45,907 nucleotides of DNA from Hydrogenophilales bacterium (GCA_024636675.1 JAGXGM010000045.1:1-45907), one strand, 5' to 3'; positions 15,689 through 24,360 are shown, numbered from the stretch's first letter. Program-made: numbers and translations. The notes: generated by a model not told the origin, from the letters alone.

Positions 15689-16803
15689 CACTGAACCCTG
15701 GCAGCGGCTTTGCCGGAATCCAGCACTGCGCGGATCTGCGCGGCAGCGTCGGCGACGCTGGCGGCACGGCCGACATGGTGCAGGATAATGGAACCGGTCA
15801 GCACCAGCGAATCGTAGGTCGCGCCATGGTCGCCCTTCAGCGCCAGGATGCCGGCCTCGGCGGCAGCATGCGCGGTGGCCTTGATGTCGATGGCGGCAAC
15901 AATCTCGTCCTCGCCCGCTTCGGCGGCGACCGCGCCCGGCAGCGGCACCGCACGCACTGGCTGGCTGATGCCGAGCGCCACCGGATCGACACTCGCTTCG
16001 ATTTCGGCGCCACGGTCATGGTATTGAAAATACTTGCCAACCTGGCGCAAGGACGGGATCACCCCGCCCTCGACGCCGCGCACGATGCAGGCGGTATCGA
16101 AGCCAGCTTCGCGTGCGAGATCTGCATATACCGGCGGATAGGGCTTGTGCACGTAGCCGGTGACGAAATGGGTCAGTTTTTTGCCGGCGATGGGCTTGGA
16201 CAGCACTTCCACCGTGGTCAGCACCTGGCGCTTGATCATCTGCGTGCGCAGCGGGATCAGGTTATGCATGCCGGGGTTGGATTCGGCCTGGTCGACGTAG
16301 GTCCAGCCGATCGCCGGGTCGGCCAGACGCGCCGCGGCGTCGACCGGCGACAGGTCGACCGGCACGCCGGCAGCTTCCAGCACATGGCGCGCAGTGACAC
16401 CGAATTTCGGGCCGACCTTGTCGAGTCCGTGGCAGACGACGTGCACGCCGAACTCGGCCAGAAGCGGGCCGAGGAAAGGCGCGGCCGGCAGGCAGCGCGT
16501 GTAGCCGTCGTAGGGATCACCAATGTCGACCACTTCATCAACCTCCGCAGTGACACGCCGGGTGGTTTCCAATACAGCGTCGAGCACCCCGCGGTTTTCG
16601 TCCATCGTCTCGCGCTTCATGCGCAGCGCGATGAAATATATGCCCACCTGTACCGGGTCGATGACGTTGTCGATGATGGCCTTGGTGCCTAGATGCGCCT
16701 CGGTGCGGCTGATGTCCTTGGACAGGTCGGGGCCGGTGGCGATGCGCTGGATGATCGATCGCATCAGGAGTTTGGGGTCGGACGGCAGGATGTCGGTGCT
16801 CAT
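15688..16803 (-). CDS. TrpD-like (anthranilate phosphoribosyltransferase-fold) protein, function unknown
   Basis: 371 residues from the ATG at 16801-16803 (GGAG seven bases upstream); longer forms starting at 16827 are unlikely. The nucleoside-phosphorylase class II fold is recognisable: an alpha-helical N-terminus, HGLDKVGPKFGVTARHVLEA in place of the PRPP-loop, NPGMHNLIPLRTQMIKRQVL in place of the anthranilate-binding helix, and GGVIPSLRQVGKYFQ later. The PRPP glycine motif is DIGDPYDGYTR instead of GTGGD, and the metal-binding acidic pair expected in the EGGVI stretch is absent. It is therefore unlikely to be a tryptophan-pathway enzyme; the closest description is a TrpD2/YbiB-like or family-specific transferase. 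Has its own promoter upstream and is coupled to the Rieske gene. Confidence 0.8.
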   Translation of the reverse strand: MSTDILPSDPKLLMRSIIQRIATGPDLSKDISRTEAHLGTKAIIDNVIDPVQVGIYFIALRMKRETMDENRGVLDAVLETTRRVTAEVDEVVDIGDPYDGYTRCLPAAPFLGPLLAEFGVHVVCHGLDKVGPKFGVTARHVLEAAGVPVDLSPVDAAARLADPAIGWTYVDQAESNPGMHNLIPLRTQMIKRQVLTTVEVLSKPIAGKKLTHFVTGYVHKPYPPVYADLAREAGFDTACIVRGVEGGVIPSLRQVGKYFQYHDRGAEIEASVDPVALGISQPVRAVPLPGAVAAEAGEDEIVAAIDIKATAHAAAEAGILALKGDHGATYDSLVLTGSIILHHVGRAASVADAAAQIRAVLDSGKAAARVQ

Positions 16804-16826
16804 AGATAACTCCATTAGAAGGCGCA

Positions 16827-16856
16827 AGAATACTAATAACCGAGTAAATCAGTCAA
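16827..16856 (-). promoter_or_regulatory. Putative sigma-70 promoter for the TrpD-like/Rieske pair
   Basis: On the minus strand TTGACT (16856-16851) is followed after 18 bases by TATTCT (16832-16827), about 24 bases before the start codon. The -35 hexamer overlaps the stop codon of lipB, so the module is transcribed on its own rather than as part of the upstream operon. Weak -10, hence modest confidence. Confidence 0.45.
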
Positions 16857-17485
16857 CTATAAATCGCATCCAGCAGGTAGCTGGCGAGCAAATGCCCGGC
16901 CTGCGACGGAGACAGCGACACGCCAAGGTTGCGGCATTGCGTCACCGCCATCCCCGCGTAGCCGCAGGGGTTGATGGCGGCGAACGGCGCCAGGTCCATG
17001 TCAATATTGAATGCCAGCCCGTGATAGGTGCAGCCGTGCTTTACGCGCAGCCCGAGCGCGGCGATCTTGGCGCCGTCGACATAGATGCCGGGGGCGCCGG
17101 ACCGCCGCGACGCGGCCACGCCATGCGCCGCCAGCAGATCGATTACCGCCTGCTCCATGCGGCTGACCAGATCGCGGATGCCGTAGCCGCGCCGCCGCAC
17201 GTCGACCAGTACATAGGCCACCACCTGTCCCGGGCCGTGATAGGTGATCTGGCCGCCACGGTCGATCGGCACCACAGGAATATCGGTGGCGGCAATCAGG
17301 TGCTCGGGCTTGCCGGCCTGCCCCTGGGTGTAGACCGGCGGGTGTTCCAGCAGCCAGAGTTCATCCGGCGTGACGGCTGTGCGCTGCGCGGTGAATGCCT
17401 GCATCGCCCGCCAGGTCGGCTCATACTCGACCCGCCCCAGATGCCGCACGCAAGGCTCAGGACGCTCACGCCCCGCCCCTTGCAT
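16853..17485 (-). CDS. lipB: Octanoyl-[ACP]:protein octanoyltransferase
   Basis: 210 residues from the ATG at 17483-17485. Transfers the octanoyl group from acyl carrier protein to lipoate-requiring proteins; LipA then adds sulfur. The catalytic lysine is in [15 protein letters not shown] and the catalytic cysteine in INPCGYAG; the substrate loop [18 protein letters not shown] is present. The start is uncertain: the family-like region begins at [17 protein letters not shown] (GTG at 17447-17449), and the 60 bases before it are low-complexity (repeated TTGCA/TGCAAG words at 17480-17508), so the extra N-terminal residues may not be translated. Followed by the stop-overlapping promoter of an unrelated pair rather than lipA. 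Confidence 0.92.
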   Translation of the reverse strand: MQGAGRERPEPCVRHLGRVEYEPTWRAMQAFTAQRTAVTPDELWLLEHPPVYTQGQAGKPEHLIAATDIPVVPIDRGGQITYHGPGQVVAYVLVDVRRRGYGIRDLVSRMEQAVIDLLAAHGVAASRRSGAPGIYVDGAKIAALGLRVKHGCTYHGLAFNIDMDLAPFAAINPCGYAGMAVTQCRNLGVSLSPSQAGHLLASYLLDAIYS

Positions 17486-17514
17486 CTTGCAACTTGAATC
17501 TTGCACCGCGCCAA

Positions 17515-17781
17515 TCACAACGCCATCTTCACCCACGGATGCGCAGTGATCTCGCGGTACAGCGCATCGAGCTGCGCCTTCGAGGTGGCGCGCACCACGC
17601 AGGTCACCGACAGGTAGTTGCCGCCGCTGGACGCTCGAATTTCAACGGTATCCGCCATAAAGTCGGGGGCGTGGCGCTGCACCAGTTCGACCATGGTCTG
17701 CGCAAAGTCGTCGCGCCGCTCGCCCATGATCTTGATCGGGAAGTCGGTCGGAAATACCAGCAGTGTCTCTTCTTCGCTCAT
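17515..17781 (-). CDS. DUF493 (YbeD-like) family protein
   Basis: 88 residues from the ATG at 17779-17781, with GAGG at the right distance; a GTG start at 17787 is possible. Small alpha/beta (ferredoxin-like) protein of the family represented by E. coli Ybe[21 protein letters not shown] at the N-terminus and [20 protein letters not shown] in the middle are the conserved blocks. The family is very often next to lipB, as here, and has been suggested to help lipoate attachment, but no activity is established. Preceded by the aminotransferase gene with a seven-base gap. Confidence 0.93.
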   Translation of the reverse strand: MSEEETLLVFPTDFPIKIMGERRDDFAQTMVELVQRHAPDFMADTVEIRASSGGNYLSVTCVVRATSKAQLDALYREITAHPWVKMAL

Positions 17782-17788
17782 AAGCACC

Positions 17789-18637
17789 TCATGCGCGCAT
17801 CACCTGCTGCTTGAAGGTTTGATACAAGCCATCCATCCGCTGTGCCAGCGGCCCCGGCACACCGGTGCCGACCGGCGCACCATCGAGTTTGACGATGGCC
17901 ATGACTTCCTTTGTCGACGAGGTCATCCACAGCTCGTCGGCGCCGCGCACCTCGGCTTCGGTAATTTCCCGCACCTCGTGGGGAATGCCATTCGCCGCAG
18001 CGAGTTCCAGCACCACGTCGTAGGTGACGCCGGTCAGCATCAGGTTCGACGGCGGCGGCGCCCGCAGCACACCATCCTTCACCAAAAAGATATTGCTCGC
18101 CGCGCCCTCGGTCAAAAAGCCGTCGCGCAACATCACGGTCTCGGCGCAATCGACGTCTACCGCCTGCTGGCGCAGCAGAATATTGGCCAGAAGCGAGATA
18201 GCCTTGATGTTGCAGCGCAGCCAGCGGTTGTCGACGGCGCAGACGGCGCAGACGCCGGCGGCCTTTTGCGCAGGGGTAGACGTCAGCAGCGGCTGCGCGA
18301 ACATGAAGACCGTCGGCGGCACCCCTTTCGGAAACGCGTGATCGCGCGGCGCGACCCCCCGGGTCACCTGGATGTAGACCGATTGATCGGCGAAATCCTG
18401 CAGTTCGACCAGCCGCAGGATCAATTCGCGCCATTCGGCCATCCCGTACGGATTGGTCAGGCGGATGCCATCGAGGCTGCCTTGCAGGCGACGCAGATGC
18501 TCGTCGAGCCGGAACGGCTTCCCGGAGTAGACCGGCACCAGTTCATAGACGCCGTCGCCAAAGACGAAGCCGCGGTCGAGTACCGGAATTTTTGCCTCGG
18601 CAAGCGGCAAAAACTGACCGTTGAGGTAAACGCTCAT
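17789..18637 (-). CDS. dat: D-amino-acid aminotransferase (PLP fold-type IV)
   Basis: 282 residues from the ATG at 18635-18637, overlapping the stop of the DacC-like gene (ATGA). Fold-type IV aminotransferase: DRGFVFGDGVYELVPVYSGK near the N-terminus, the PLP lysine in NIKAISLLANIL, and phosphate-binding residues in LTGVTYDVVLELA and MTSSTKEV. The context (cell-wall hydrolase genes) fits formation of D-alanine or D-glutamate from keto acids; an ilvE-like role on branched-chain amino acids is the alternative. An earlier in-frame start would add ten residues inside the previous gene. Confidence 0.9.
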   Translation of the reverse strand: MSVYLNGQFLPLAEAKIPVLDRGFVFGDGVYELVPVYSGKPFRLDEHLRRLQGSLDGIRLTNPYGMAEWRELILRLVELQDFADQSVYIQVTRGVAPRDHAFPKGVPPTVFMFAQPLLTSTPAQKAAGVCAVCAVDNRWLRCNIKAISLLANILLRQQAVDVDCAETVMLRDGFLTEGAASNIFLVKDGVLRAPPPSNLMLTGVTYDVVLELAAANGIPHEVREITEAEVRGADELWMTSSTKEVMAIVKLDGAPVGTGVPGPLAQRMDGLYQTFKQQVMRA

Positions 18638-19749
18638 TTCGAGAAGAAAAGCCGGATTGAGTCCCAACCACGGCCAAAGACGCCAGCCACGGCGACATCG
18701 TGCAGTGCGACCAGGGGGTAATCGCCGATCGGCTTGCCATCAAGCATCAGCCGCAGCGCGCCCAAGCGCTGCCCTTTGCGCACCGGCGCCACGATCGGCC
18801 GCCGGGTGATCACTTCGGCCTTGACGCGAGCGGCATCCCCCGCCGGAACCAGCAAATGGAAATCCTGCTCAAACCCGATACTCACCGTCGAGCGCATCCC
18901 CCGGTAGAGAGGCACCACCTTGACCGGCTGCCGGGCGGGATATAGCCGCATGCTGTCGAAATTTTCGAAACCGAAATTCAGCAAGCGCAGGGCATCCTGC
19001 GTGCGCTGCGCATCGGAACGTCCGCCCAGCACCACGGCAATGCGCCGTTGATCGCCCCGCTGGGCGGACGCCGCCATGCAGAAGCCGGCCTGAATGGTAC
19101 GCCCGACCTTGAGGCCGTTTACCGTGCTGTCGCGCCACAGCAGGCGGTTGCCGTTGTAATGGGTGATGCCCTTGAAGGTCAATTCCTTCTGCGCAAAAAA
19201 ACCTTTCCGCTCGGGAAAATCGCGCAAGAGTGCGCGTGAAAGCAGGGCAAGGTCGCGGGCGCTCGACTCGTGTCCCGGCTCAGTCAATCCGGTGGCGTTC
19301 ATGAAGCGGGTTTGGGTCATGCCCAGCCGCTTGGCTTCGCGATTCATGCGTTCGACAAACGCCGCCTCGCTGCCGTCGGCCGCCAACACCAGCGTTAACG
19401 TGGCGTCGCCTGCCGATTGCACCAGCATCGCCTGCATCAGGGTATCGACACTTACCTGATCACCCGCCTTGAGAAACACGCGCGCACCGTCGATCTCGGT
19501 CGCGGCTTCCGGCACGGTAAGCGCCTCGCCCAGGCTCAGCTTGCCCTTGCGGATGTCACCCAGCAGCACATAGGCCGTCATCAACTGCGTCAACGAGGCC
19601 GGCGCCAGCGGCAGATCAGGCTGGTAGGAAGCCAATTCGTGCCCGCTGACCTGGTCAATCACCACCCAGGCGCGTGCCATGATGCCGGCAGGCGCCGCCC
19701 ATGCCGATGCGGAAAACAGGAGCGCCAGCCCCAACCAGAAAATCTTCAT
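18634..19749 (-). CDS. DacC-like (PBP5/6 fold) protein with degenerate active site
   Basis: 371 residues from the ATG at 19747-19749 (AAGGG upstream; a TTG at 19765-19767 would overlap rlpA). Signal peptide MKIFWLGLALLFSASAWA. The fold is that of a low-molecular-mass D,D-carboxypeptidase, but the catalytic motifs are changed: SxxK is S52-L-T-Q55 (no lysine), SxN is S112-A-G114 (no asparagine), and KTG is K214-V-G216. The remaining scaffold, including the C-terminal beta domain (FHLLVPAGDAARVKAEVITR) and a basic amphipathic tail for membrane attachment (GWDSIRLFFSK), is intact. A pseudoenzyme with a binding or scaffolding role near the divisome/elongasome is the best inference; substrate binding alone may remain. 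Frame is intact, so recent decay is unlikely. Confidence 0.9.
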   Translation of the reverse strand: MKIFWLGLALLFSASAWAAPAGIMARAWVVIDQVSGHELASYQPDLPLAPASLTQLMTAYVLLGDIRKGKLSLGEALTVPEAATEIDGARVFLKAGDQVSVDTLMQAMLVQSAGDATLTLVLAADGSEAAFVERMNREAKRLGMTQTRFMNATGLTEPGHESSARDLALLSRALLRDFPERKGFFAQKELTFKGITHYNGNRLLWRDSTVNGLKVGRTIQAGFCMAASAQRGDQRRIAVVLGGRSDAQRTQDALRLLNFGFENFDSMRLYPARQPVKVVPLYRGMRSTVSIGFEQDFHLLVPAGDAARVKAEVITRRPIVAPVRKGQRLGALRLMLDGKPIGDYPLVALHDVAVAGVFGRGWDSIRLFFSK

Positions 19750-19763
19750 CCGTTGCCCTTTAA

Positions 19764-20591
19764 TCAATCGTGTCTGACCAAGACTGCATTCAGGTCGAGA
19801 CGTTCCCGCACCCGCGCACGATCCGTATGCGCGGCAGCGTCGCCGGGATAAGGCCCGAGCTGCACACGATGCAGTTCGCCGTTGAGCACCACACGGCTGC
19901 GGCCAGGATCAAGTTCGAGTGCGTTCGTCAAACGGTCGAGCAGTTGCTGCGCATTGTCGGCGCGCGAAAACGCGCCCACCTGCAGATAGACATCATCACG
20001 CAATGCATTGCCTTGCCTGTCATCGGGAGCGAGGTCGATGCTTTCCACTCGCACCCGCGTGCTGCCGCGCTTCAAATAACCCAGCTTGTGGGCCGCGGTA
20101 TACGACAGGTCGATGACGCGCTTGCTGTGGAACGGACCGCGATCATTGATCCGCACCACTACGGATTTTCCGCTGTCGAGCGCTGTGACCCGAACATAGC
20201 TGGGCAGCGGCAGGGTGGGGTGTGCGGCGGTCATGGCATACATGTCGTACACCTCGCCCGATGCGGTTTTCTTGCCGTGGAAACGTTTGCCGTACCACGA
20301 AGCCATGCCTTCCTCGCGATGCGCGCGGCGTTCGGTCTGCGGCGTGTAGGTATTGCCCAGCACGGCATAGGTACGGTTGGCGAAGCGATGCAGCGGCTCG
20401 TCGCGCGGCACCGCGTCGGGAACGGCATCCAGGTTGGGCGGTGGGCGGGCCTCAGGGCCATCGTCAAGGTAATAACCGCCGCTTTTGGCTGTCGTTGCAG
20501 GCTGGGTGGGCGTGGAGGGACTGCTGCCACAACCGGCAAGCGCCAGAACGACGGCAAGCCGGCTCAGGATCGGTATCGATATTTTATTCAT
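19764..20591 (-). CDS. rlpA: RlpA family septal-ring lipoprotein / lytic transglycosylase
   Basis: 275 residues. Lipobox LALAGC puts the acylated cysteine at residue 21. The double-psi beta-barrel domain spans about residues 94-185: GMASWYGKRFHGKKTASGE, then RVTALDSGKSVVVRINDRGP and VIDLSYTAAHKLG hold the active-site aspartate (NDRGP). A C-terminal SPOR domain (about 200-275: DVYLQVGAFSRADNAQQLLD ... VQLGPYPGDAAA) binds denuded peptidoglycan at the septum. In the canonical order rodA-rlpA-dacC; stop overlaps the start region of the DacC-like gene. Cleaves stem-less glycan strands in relatives; activity here not tested. Confidence 0.94.
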   Translation of the reverse strand: MNKISIPILSRLAVVLALAGCGSSPSTPTQPATTAKSGGYYLDDGPEARPPPNLDAVPDAVPRDEPLHRFANRTYAVLGNTYTPQTERRAHREEGMASWYGKRFHGKKTASGEVYDMYAMTAAHPTLPLPSYVRVTALDSGKSVVVRINDRGPFHSKRVIDLSYTAAHKLGYLKRGSTRVRVESIDLAPDDRQGNALRDDVYLQVGAFSRADNAQQLLDRLTNALELDPGRSRVVLNGELHRVQLGPYPGDAAAHTDRARVRERLDLNAVLVRHD

Positions 20592-20608
20592 GACCCCATT
20601 TTATCGCG

Positions 20609-21709
20609 TCACGATTTATTGAGCTGGCGATGCGTCGCCACGCTCATCAGGATGCCCATGCCCAGTAGCAGCGTGATCAGCGCGGTGCCGCCGTAGCTCA
20701 TCAGCGGCAGCGGCACGCCGACCACCGGTAGAATGCCCGACACCATGCCTATATTGACGAACGCGTAGGTGAACAGATTGAGGCTCAGCGTGGCCGCCAT
20801 CAGTCGACCGAACAGCGTCGGTGCCCGCGCCGCGATGACCAGCCCGCGCGCGACAATGGCCAGATACAACCCGATTAACAGAATTACGCCGACGTAGCCG
20901 AATTCCTCGCCGAACACGGCAAATACAAAATCGGTTGTCCGCTCCGGGATGAAGTCGAGTTGGCTTTGCGTGCCCTGCATCCAGCCCTTGCCGAACAGCC
21001 CACCCGAACCGATCGCGATGGTCGACTGGATGATGTGGTAGCCGGCACCCAGCGGGTCCGACGTGGGATCGAGCAGGGTCAGCACGCGGCGCTGCTGGTA
21101 GTCGTGCATCAAGCTCCACACCACCGGCAGGCTGGCTGCTCCCAGCACGCCGCCGCCGAAGATGACTTTCCATGGCAGTCCGGCAAAGAAAAGCAGATAG
21201 AAGCCCGAGGCGCCGAGCATCAGCGCGGTGCCCAGATCGGGCTGCCGCAGGATCAGGAGAAACGGCACCAGCAGGAGCACGCCGCCGACCAGGAAATGCT
21301 TCGCACGCAGCACCGCCTCGTTGCGCTGGAAATACCAGGCCAGGGTCAGGGGCAGCGCCAGCTTCAGCAGCTCAGACGGCTGGAAGGACATGAAGCCCAG
21401 ATTCAGCCAGCGGCGCGAGCCGTTGCGGACTTCGCCGAACAGCGCCACCCCGATCAGCAGCACCACGCCCGCAAAAAACAGGGGCGGCCCCACCCGGGAC
21501 AGCAGATGCGGCGGCACATTGGCCATCACCACCATCACCCCCAGCGCCAAGCCCATGTTGATCAAGTGGCCGCTGATCCGCGCCGGGTTCTGACCCGACG
21601 CGCTCACCACCACCGCCAGGCTGACGCCCAGTAGCAGCAGCACCAGGACCAGCAGCATGCCGTCCAAGTGACTCAGCCTGCGCACAATCCAGTGGCTAGT
21701 GCGCGGCAT
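20609..21709 (-). CDS. rodA: Peptidoglycan polymerase RodA (SEDS family)
   Basis: 366 residues from the ATG at 21707-21709, preceded by AGGA; a much longer frame upstream runs through non-coding sequence and is not used. Ten hydrophobic segments; conserved SEDS blocks include GSRRWLNLGFMSFQPSELLK with the periplasmic motif, and LILRQPDLGTALMLG, FIPERTTDFVFAVFGEEFGY and GVPLPLMSYGGTALITLLLG, containing the essential acidic residues. With PBP2 (mrdA) it polymerises glycan in the rod complex organised by MreBCD. Unusually, a spacer of about 254 bases separates it from mrdA. Confidence 0.96.
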   Translation of the reverse strand: MPRTSHWIVRRLSHLDGMLLVLVLLLLGVSLAVVVSASGQNPARISGHLINMGLALGVMVVMANVPPHLLSRVGPPLFFAGVVLLIGVALFGEVRNGSRRWLNLGFMSFQPSELLKLALPLTLAWYFQRNEAVLRAKHFLVGGVLLLVPFLLILRQPDLGTALMLGASGFYLLFFAGLPWKVIFGGGVLGAASLPVVWSLMHDYQQRRVLTLLDPTSDPLGAGYHIIQSTIAIGSGGLFGKGWMQGTQSQLDFIPERTTDFVFAVFGEEFGYVGVILLIGLYLAIVARGLVIAARAPTLFGRLMAATLSLNLFTYAFVNIGMVSGILPVVGVPLPLMSYGGTALITLLLGMGILMSVATHRQLNKS

Positions 21710-21963
21710 CGTGAGTCCTTCCTGGCAAACAATCCCGGCAAGCGTTGTTGGGTATTCCGGGCGCAAGCATGACGCGGGTGGCTGTGAAGCGTTGTTCCAT
21801 TGGCAAGCCCCGCGGCGCCAAAGACGCCTGAATACACCACAACGCTCCGGGTTGAGCCCGCTTGTGGCGCATATCGGTGTTGCAAGCCGCTGGTTGTGAA
21901 TGGCACAAGCGCGCGTCTTGCGCATTGGTCTGCATCAAAATCGATTCCCATCGCTTGCCCGGA
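21710..21963. other. 254-base spacer between mrdA and rodA
   Basis: No credible gene: the open frames (for example 21696-21971, 91 codons, starting in the ATGA of the mrdA stop) have compositions unlike proteins and no motifs. The decamer AAGCGTTGTT occurs twice (21740-21749 and 21787-21796), and its complement core ACAACGCT once near 21837. The stretch could hold a promoter or processing site dividing the operon. Confidence 0.4.
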
Positions 21964-23856
21964 TTATTCATTGACGAGCCCCGCCTCCGGCTTCATGTCG
22001 TCGGGCAGCTTCCCGGTCAGGTAATAATCGAAGACCTTGCGCGCGATCGGCGCTGCGGTGCCACTGCCCGAACCACCATTCTCCACCACCACTGCCACGA
22101 CGATGGTGGGGTTTTCGGTCGGCGCATAGGCTATGAACAGCGCATGATCAAGATGTTCCCGCGCCAGCTGGCTGGCTTCGTAGCGCGCGCCCTGCTTGAT
22201 GCCGACCACCTGCGCGGTCCCTGTCTTGCCGGCAATGGTGTAGGGCGCGCCGGCCGCCGCTCTGGCCGCGGTGCCGCCCGGACGCATCACGTCCATCATG
22301 CCCTCGCGTACGACATCCAGGTGTTCCGGGGTGATCGCCACCTGGACACGTGCGCCGCCCGCCTGCGGCTGCCATATTTGCGCATGCGGGTCGCGCACCG
22401 CCTGCACCAGACGCGGCTCGATCCGGATGCCGCCATTGGCAAGCATGGCCGTCGCCACCGCCAGTTGCAGCGGTGTGGTCAGGTGATAACCCTGACCGAT
22501 ACCGGCAATCACCGTCTCACCGGGATACCATGATTTGTTCCAGCGGCGCTGCTTCCAGTCGCGCGAGGGAAGCAGTCCGGATGATTCCCCGTCCAGGTCG
22601 ATGCCGGTTTTCTCGCCCAGACCGTACTTCGCCAGGTAGTCGTGCATGCGGTCGATACCCATGTCCACTGCCAGTTGGTAATAGTAGACATCGCACGACT
22701 GGGAGATGGAGCGGCGCAGGTCGACCACGCCGTGCCCGCCGCGCTTCCAGTCACGGAACTGATGGCTGCTGCTGGGCAGGCTGAAGAACCCGGGGTCCTT
22801 GATGCTGTCCGACGGTTTGCGCAACCCCAGTTCGAGGCCGGCCAGCGCCAACAACGGCTTGATTGTCGATCCGGGCGGATAGACGCCGCGCAGCGCGCGG
22901 TTCACCATCGGCCGGTCGGGCGATTCGTTGAGCGCCTTCCAGGTTTCCGGATCGATGCCATCAACAAACAGGTTGGGATCGAATCCGGGCCGGGAGACCA
23001 GCGCCAGCACCCCACCGGTGTTGGGATCGAGCGCCACCAGTCCGCCCAGGTAATCGCCGAACGCCTGTTCGGCCACCGCCTGCAGCCCGGCGTCGAGATG
23101 CAGGCGCAAGTCCTTGCCCGGCACCGGCGCAATCCTCGACAGCATGCGCACTGCCCGGCCGCTGGCGTCAGTCTCCATCTGGTCGAACCCGGTGCGGCCG
23201 TGCAGAAGTGATTCGTAACTCTGTTCCAGCCCGGTCTTGCCGATGTGGGCGCTGCCCTTGTAGTTCTGCTCGCGGCCGTCTTCACGCAGCTTTTTCAGGT
23301 CGCGGTCGTTGATGCGGCCAACAAAACCCAGCACATGCGCCATGCCCGGGCCGGCCTGATAGTTGCGGAACAGTCGCGCCTTCACCTCCACCCCTGGCAG
23401 GCGATAACGGTTGGCGGCGATGATCGCCACCTCCTCGTCGGTCAGCTTGCTTTTCAAGGGCACGGTCTCGAACTCGTGCGACTCGCTCAACAACCGGCGG
23501 AAACGGCGCAACTGCCCCGGCGATATCTCGATCAGCGTACCCACCATGGCCAGCGTGGCCTCGAGGTCATCGGTCTTCGCTTGCGTGAGCTCGAGCGTAT
23601 AGGCCGAATAGTTTTCCGCCAGGATGCGGTTGTTGCGGTCGAGGATCAGCCCGCGGCTGGGCGCGGCGGGCACCCGTGAAGTACGGTTGCTTTCGGCGCG
23701 CTGGATGTAATGGTCGTGCTGCACGACCTGCAGATAAAACCCGCGCGCCAGCAGCGCGGTCGCCAGCAGCGCAACGAAGGCTGCACCCACTTTCAACCGG
23801 CCATGAAAGCGGGCAAGCTCGCGATCCAGATTCTTCAATTGCGTGGCCAAGCTCAT
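21964..23856 (-). CDS. mrdA: Penicillin-binding protein 2 (rod-complex transpeptidase)
   Basis: 630 residues. N-terminal cytoplasmic tail and transmembrane helix (VGAAFVALLATALLARGFYL), the PBP dimerisation domain with RAESNRTSRVPAAPSRGLIL and RNNRILAENYSAYTLEL, and the transpeptidase domain: SxxK at S330-T-I-K333, SQSCDVYYYQ as the second motif, and K544-T-G in AGKTGTAQVV. Crosslinks the lateral wall with RodA as glycan polymerase. ATG six bases after the mreD stop. The C-terminal tail (FDYYLTGKLPDDMKPEAGLV) is short, as usual for this class. All three motifs are canonical, in contrast to the DacC-like protein downstream. Confidence 0.96.
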   Translation of the reverse strand: MSLATQLKNLDRELARFHGRLKVGAAFVALLATALLARGFYLQVVQHDHYIQRAESNRTSRVPAAPSRGLILDRNNRILAENYSAYTLELTQAKTDDLEATLAMVGTLIEISPGQLRRFRRLLSESHEFETVPLKSKLTDEEVAIIAANRYRLPGVEVKARLFRNYQAGPGMAHVLGFVGRINDRDLKKLREDGREQNYKGSAHIGKTGLEQSYESLLHGRTGFDQMETDASGRAVRMLSRIAPVPGKDLRLHLDAGLQAVAEQAFGDYLGGLVALDPNTGGVLALVSRPGFDPNLFVDGIDPETWKALNESPDRPMVNRALRGVYPPGSTIKPLLALAGLELGLRKPSDSIKDPGFFSLPSSSHQFRDWKRGGHGVVDLRRSISQSCDVYYYQLAVDMGIDRMHDYLAKYGLGEKTGIDLDGESSGLLPSRDWKQRRWNKSWYPGETVIAGIGQGYHLTTPLQLAVATAMLANGGIRIEPRLVQAVRDPHAQIWQPQAGGARVQVAITPEHLDVVREGMMDVMRPGGTAARAAAGAPYTIAGKTGTAQVVGIKQGARYEASQLAREHLDHALFIAYAPTENPTIVVAVVVENGGSGSGTAAPIARKVFDYYLTGKLPDDMKPEAGLVNE

Positions 23857-23862
23857 CCTGAT

Positions 23863-24360
23863 TTACGCCCGATTCTGCATGCCCTTGCCATGCAACAGGC
23901 GCACAAACAGGGCAATCAGATACCACAGCAACGTGCTGCTCAATACCGGCAGCAGGATGAGCAGACCGGTCGGCGGGTTGACCGCCAGCCAGCCCACCAG
24001 CAGCACTGCCAGCTGCACCGCCAGGAAAATGGGGAACAGCTGCGCAGACTGACGGAGCGGATCGAACTGCAGCAACCGCAGGCGCAGGAACAACACCAGA
24101 TACACGCCTATCACATAAGCGATGGCATGCTGCCCGAACACCGCACCGTCCTGGAAATCGGCCAGCAGGCCAAAAACAAACGCCGCGCCGAAACTGATGC
24201 GCGCGGGCTGATGCAAGGTCCAGAACAGCACTGCGACCAGCACGAAATCCGGCCGCAGGGCCAATGCCCAGCCCGACCACGGCAGCTGCTCCAGCAGCAC
24301 CGCCAAAACCAGCGTGCCGAGAATGCGGCGCCAATTGCCTGTTTCGGTCGTCACGTTCAT
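23863..24360 (-). CDS. mreD: Rod shape-determining protein MreD
   Basis: 165 residues with five hydrophobic segments (for example ILGTLVLAVLLEQLPWSG, FGAAFVFGLLADFQDGAVFG, AIAYVIGVYLVLFLRLRLLQ, LFPIFLAVQLAVLLVGWLA and LLILLPVLSSTLLWYLIALF). Inner-membrane component linking MreC to the RodA/PBP2 complex. The start ATG overlaps the mreC stop as ATGA (24357-24360). The family is poorly conserved in sequence; identification rests on size, membrane pattern (GLLADFQDGAVFGQHA is the typical conserved stretch) and position between mreC and mrdA. Confidence 0.94.
   Translation of the reverse strand: MNVTTETGNWRRILGTLVLAVLLEQLPWSGWALALRPDFVLVAVLFWTLHQPARISFGAAFVFGLLADFQDGAVFGQHAIAYVIGVYLVLFLRLRLLQFDPLRQSAQLFPIFLAVQLAVLLVGWLAVNPPTGLLILLPVLSSTLLWYLIALFVRLLHGKGMQNRA

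Noticed and set aside
21696-21971. Possible 91-codon gene between mrdA and rodA
   Set aside because: Starts neatly in the mrdA stop, but the translation has no hydrophobic or helical pattern and no recognised motif; treated as spacer.
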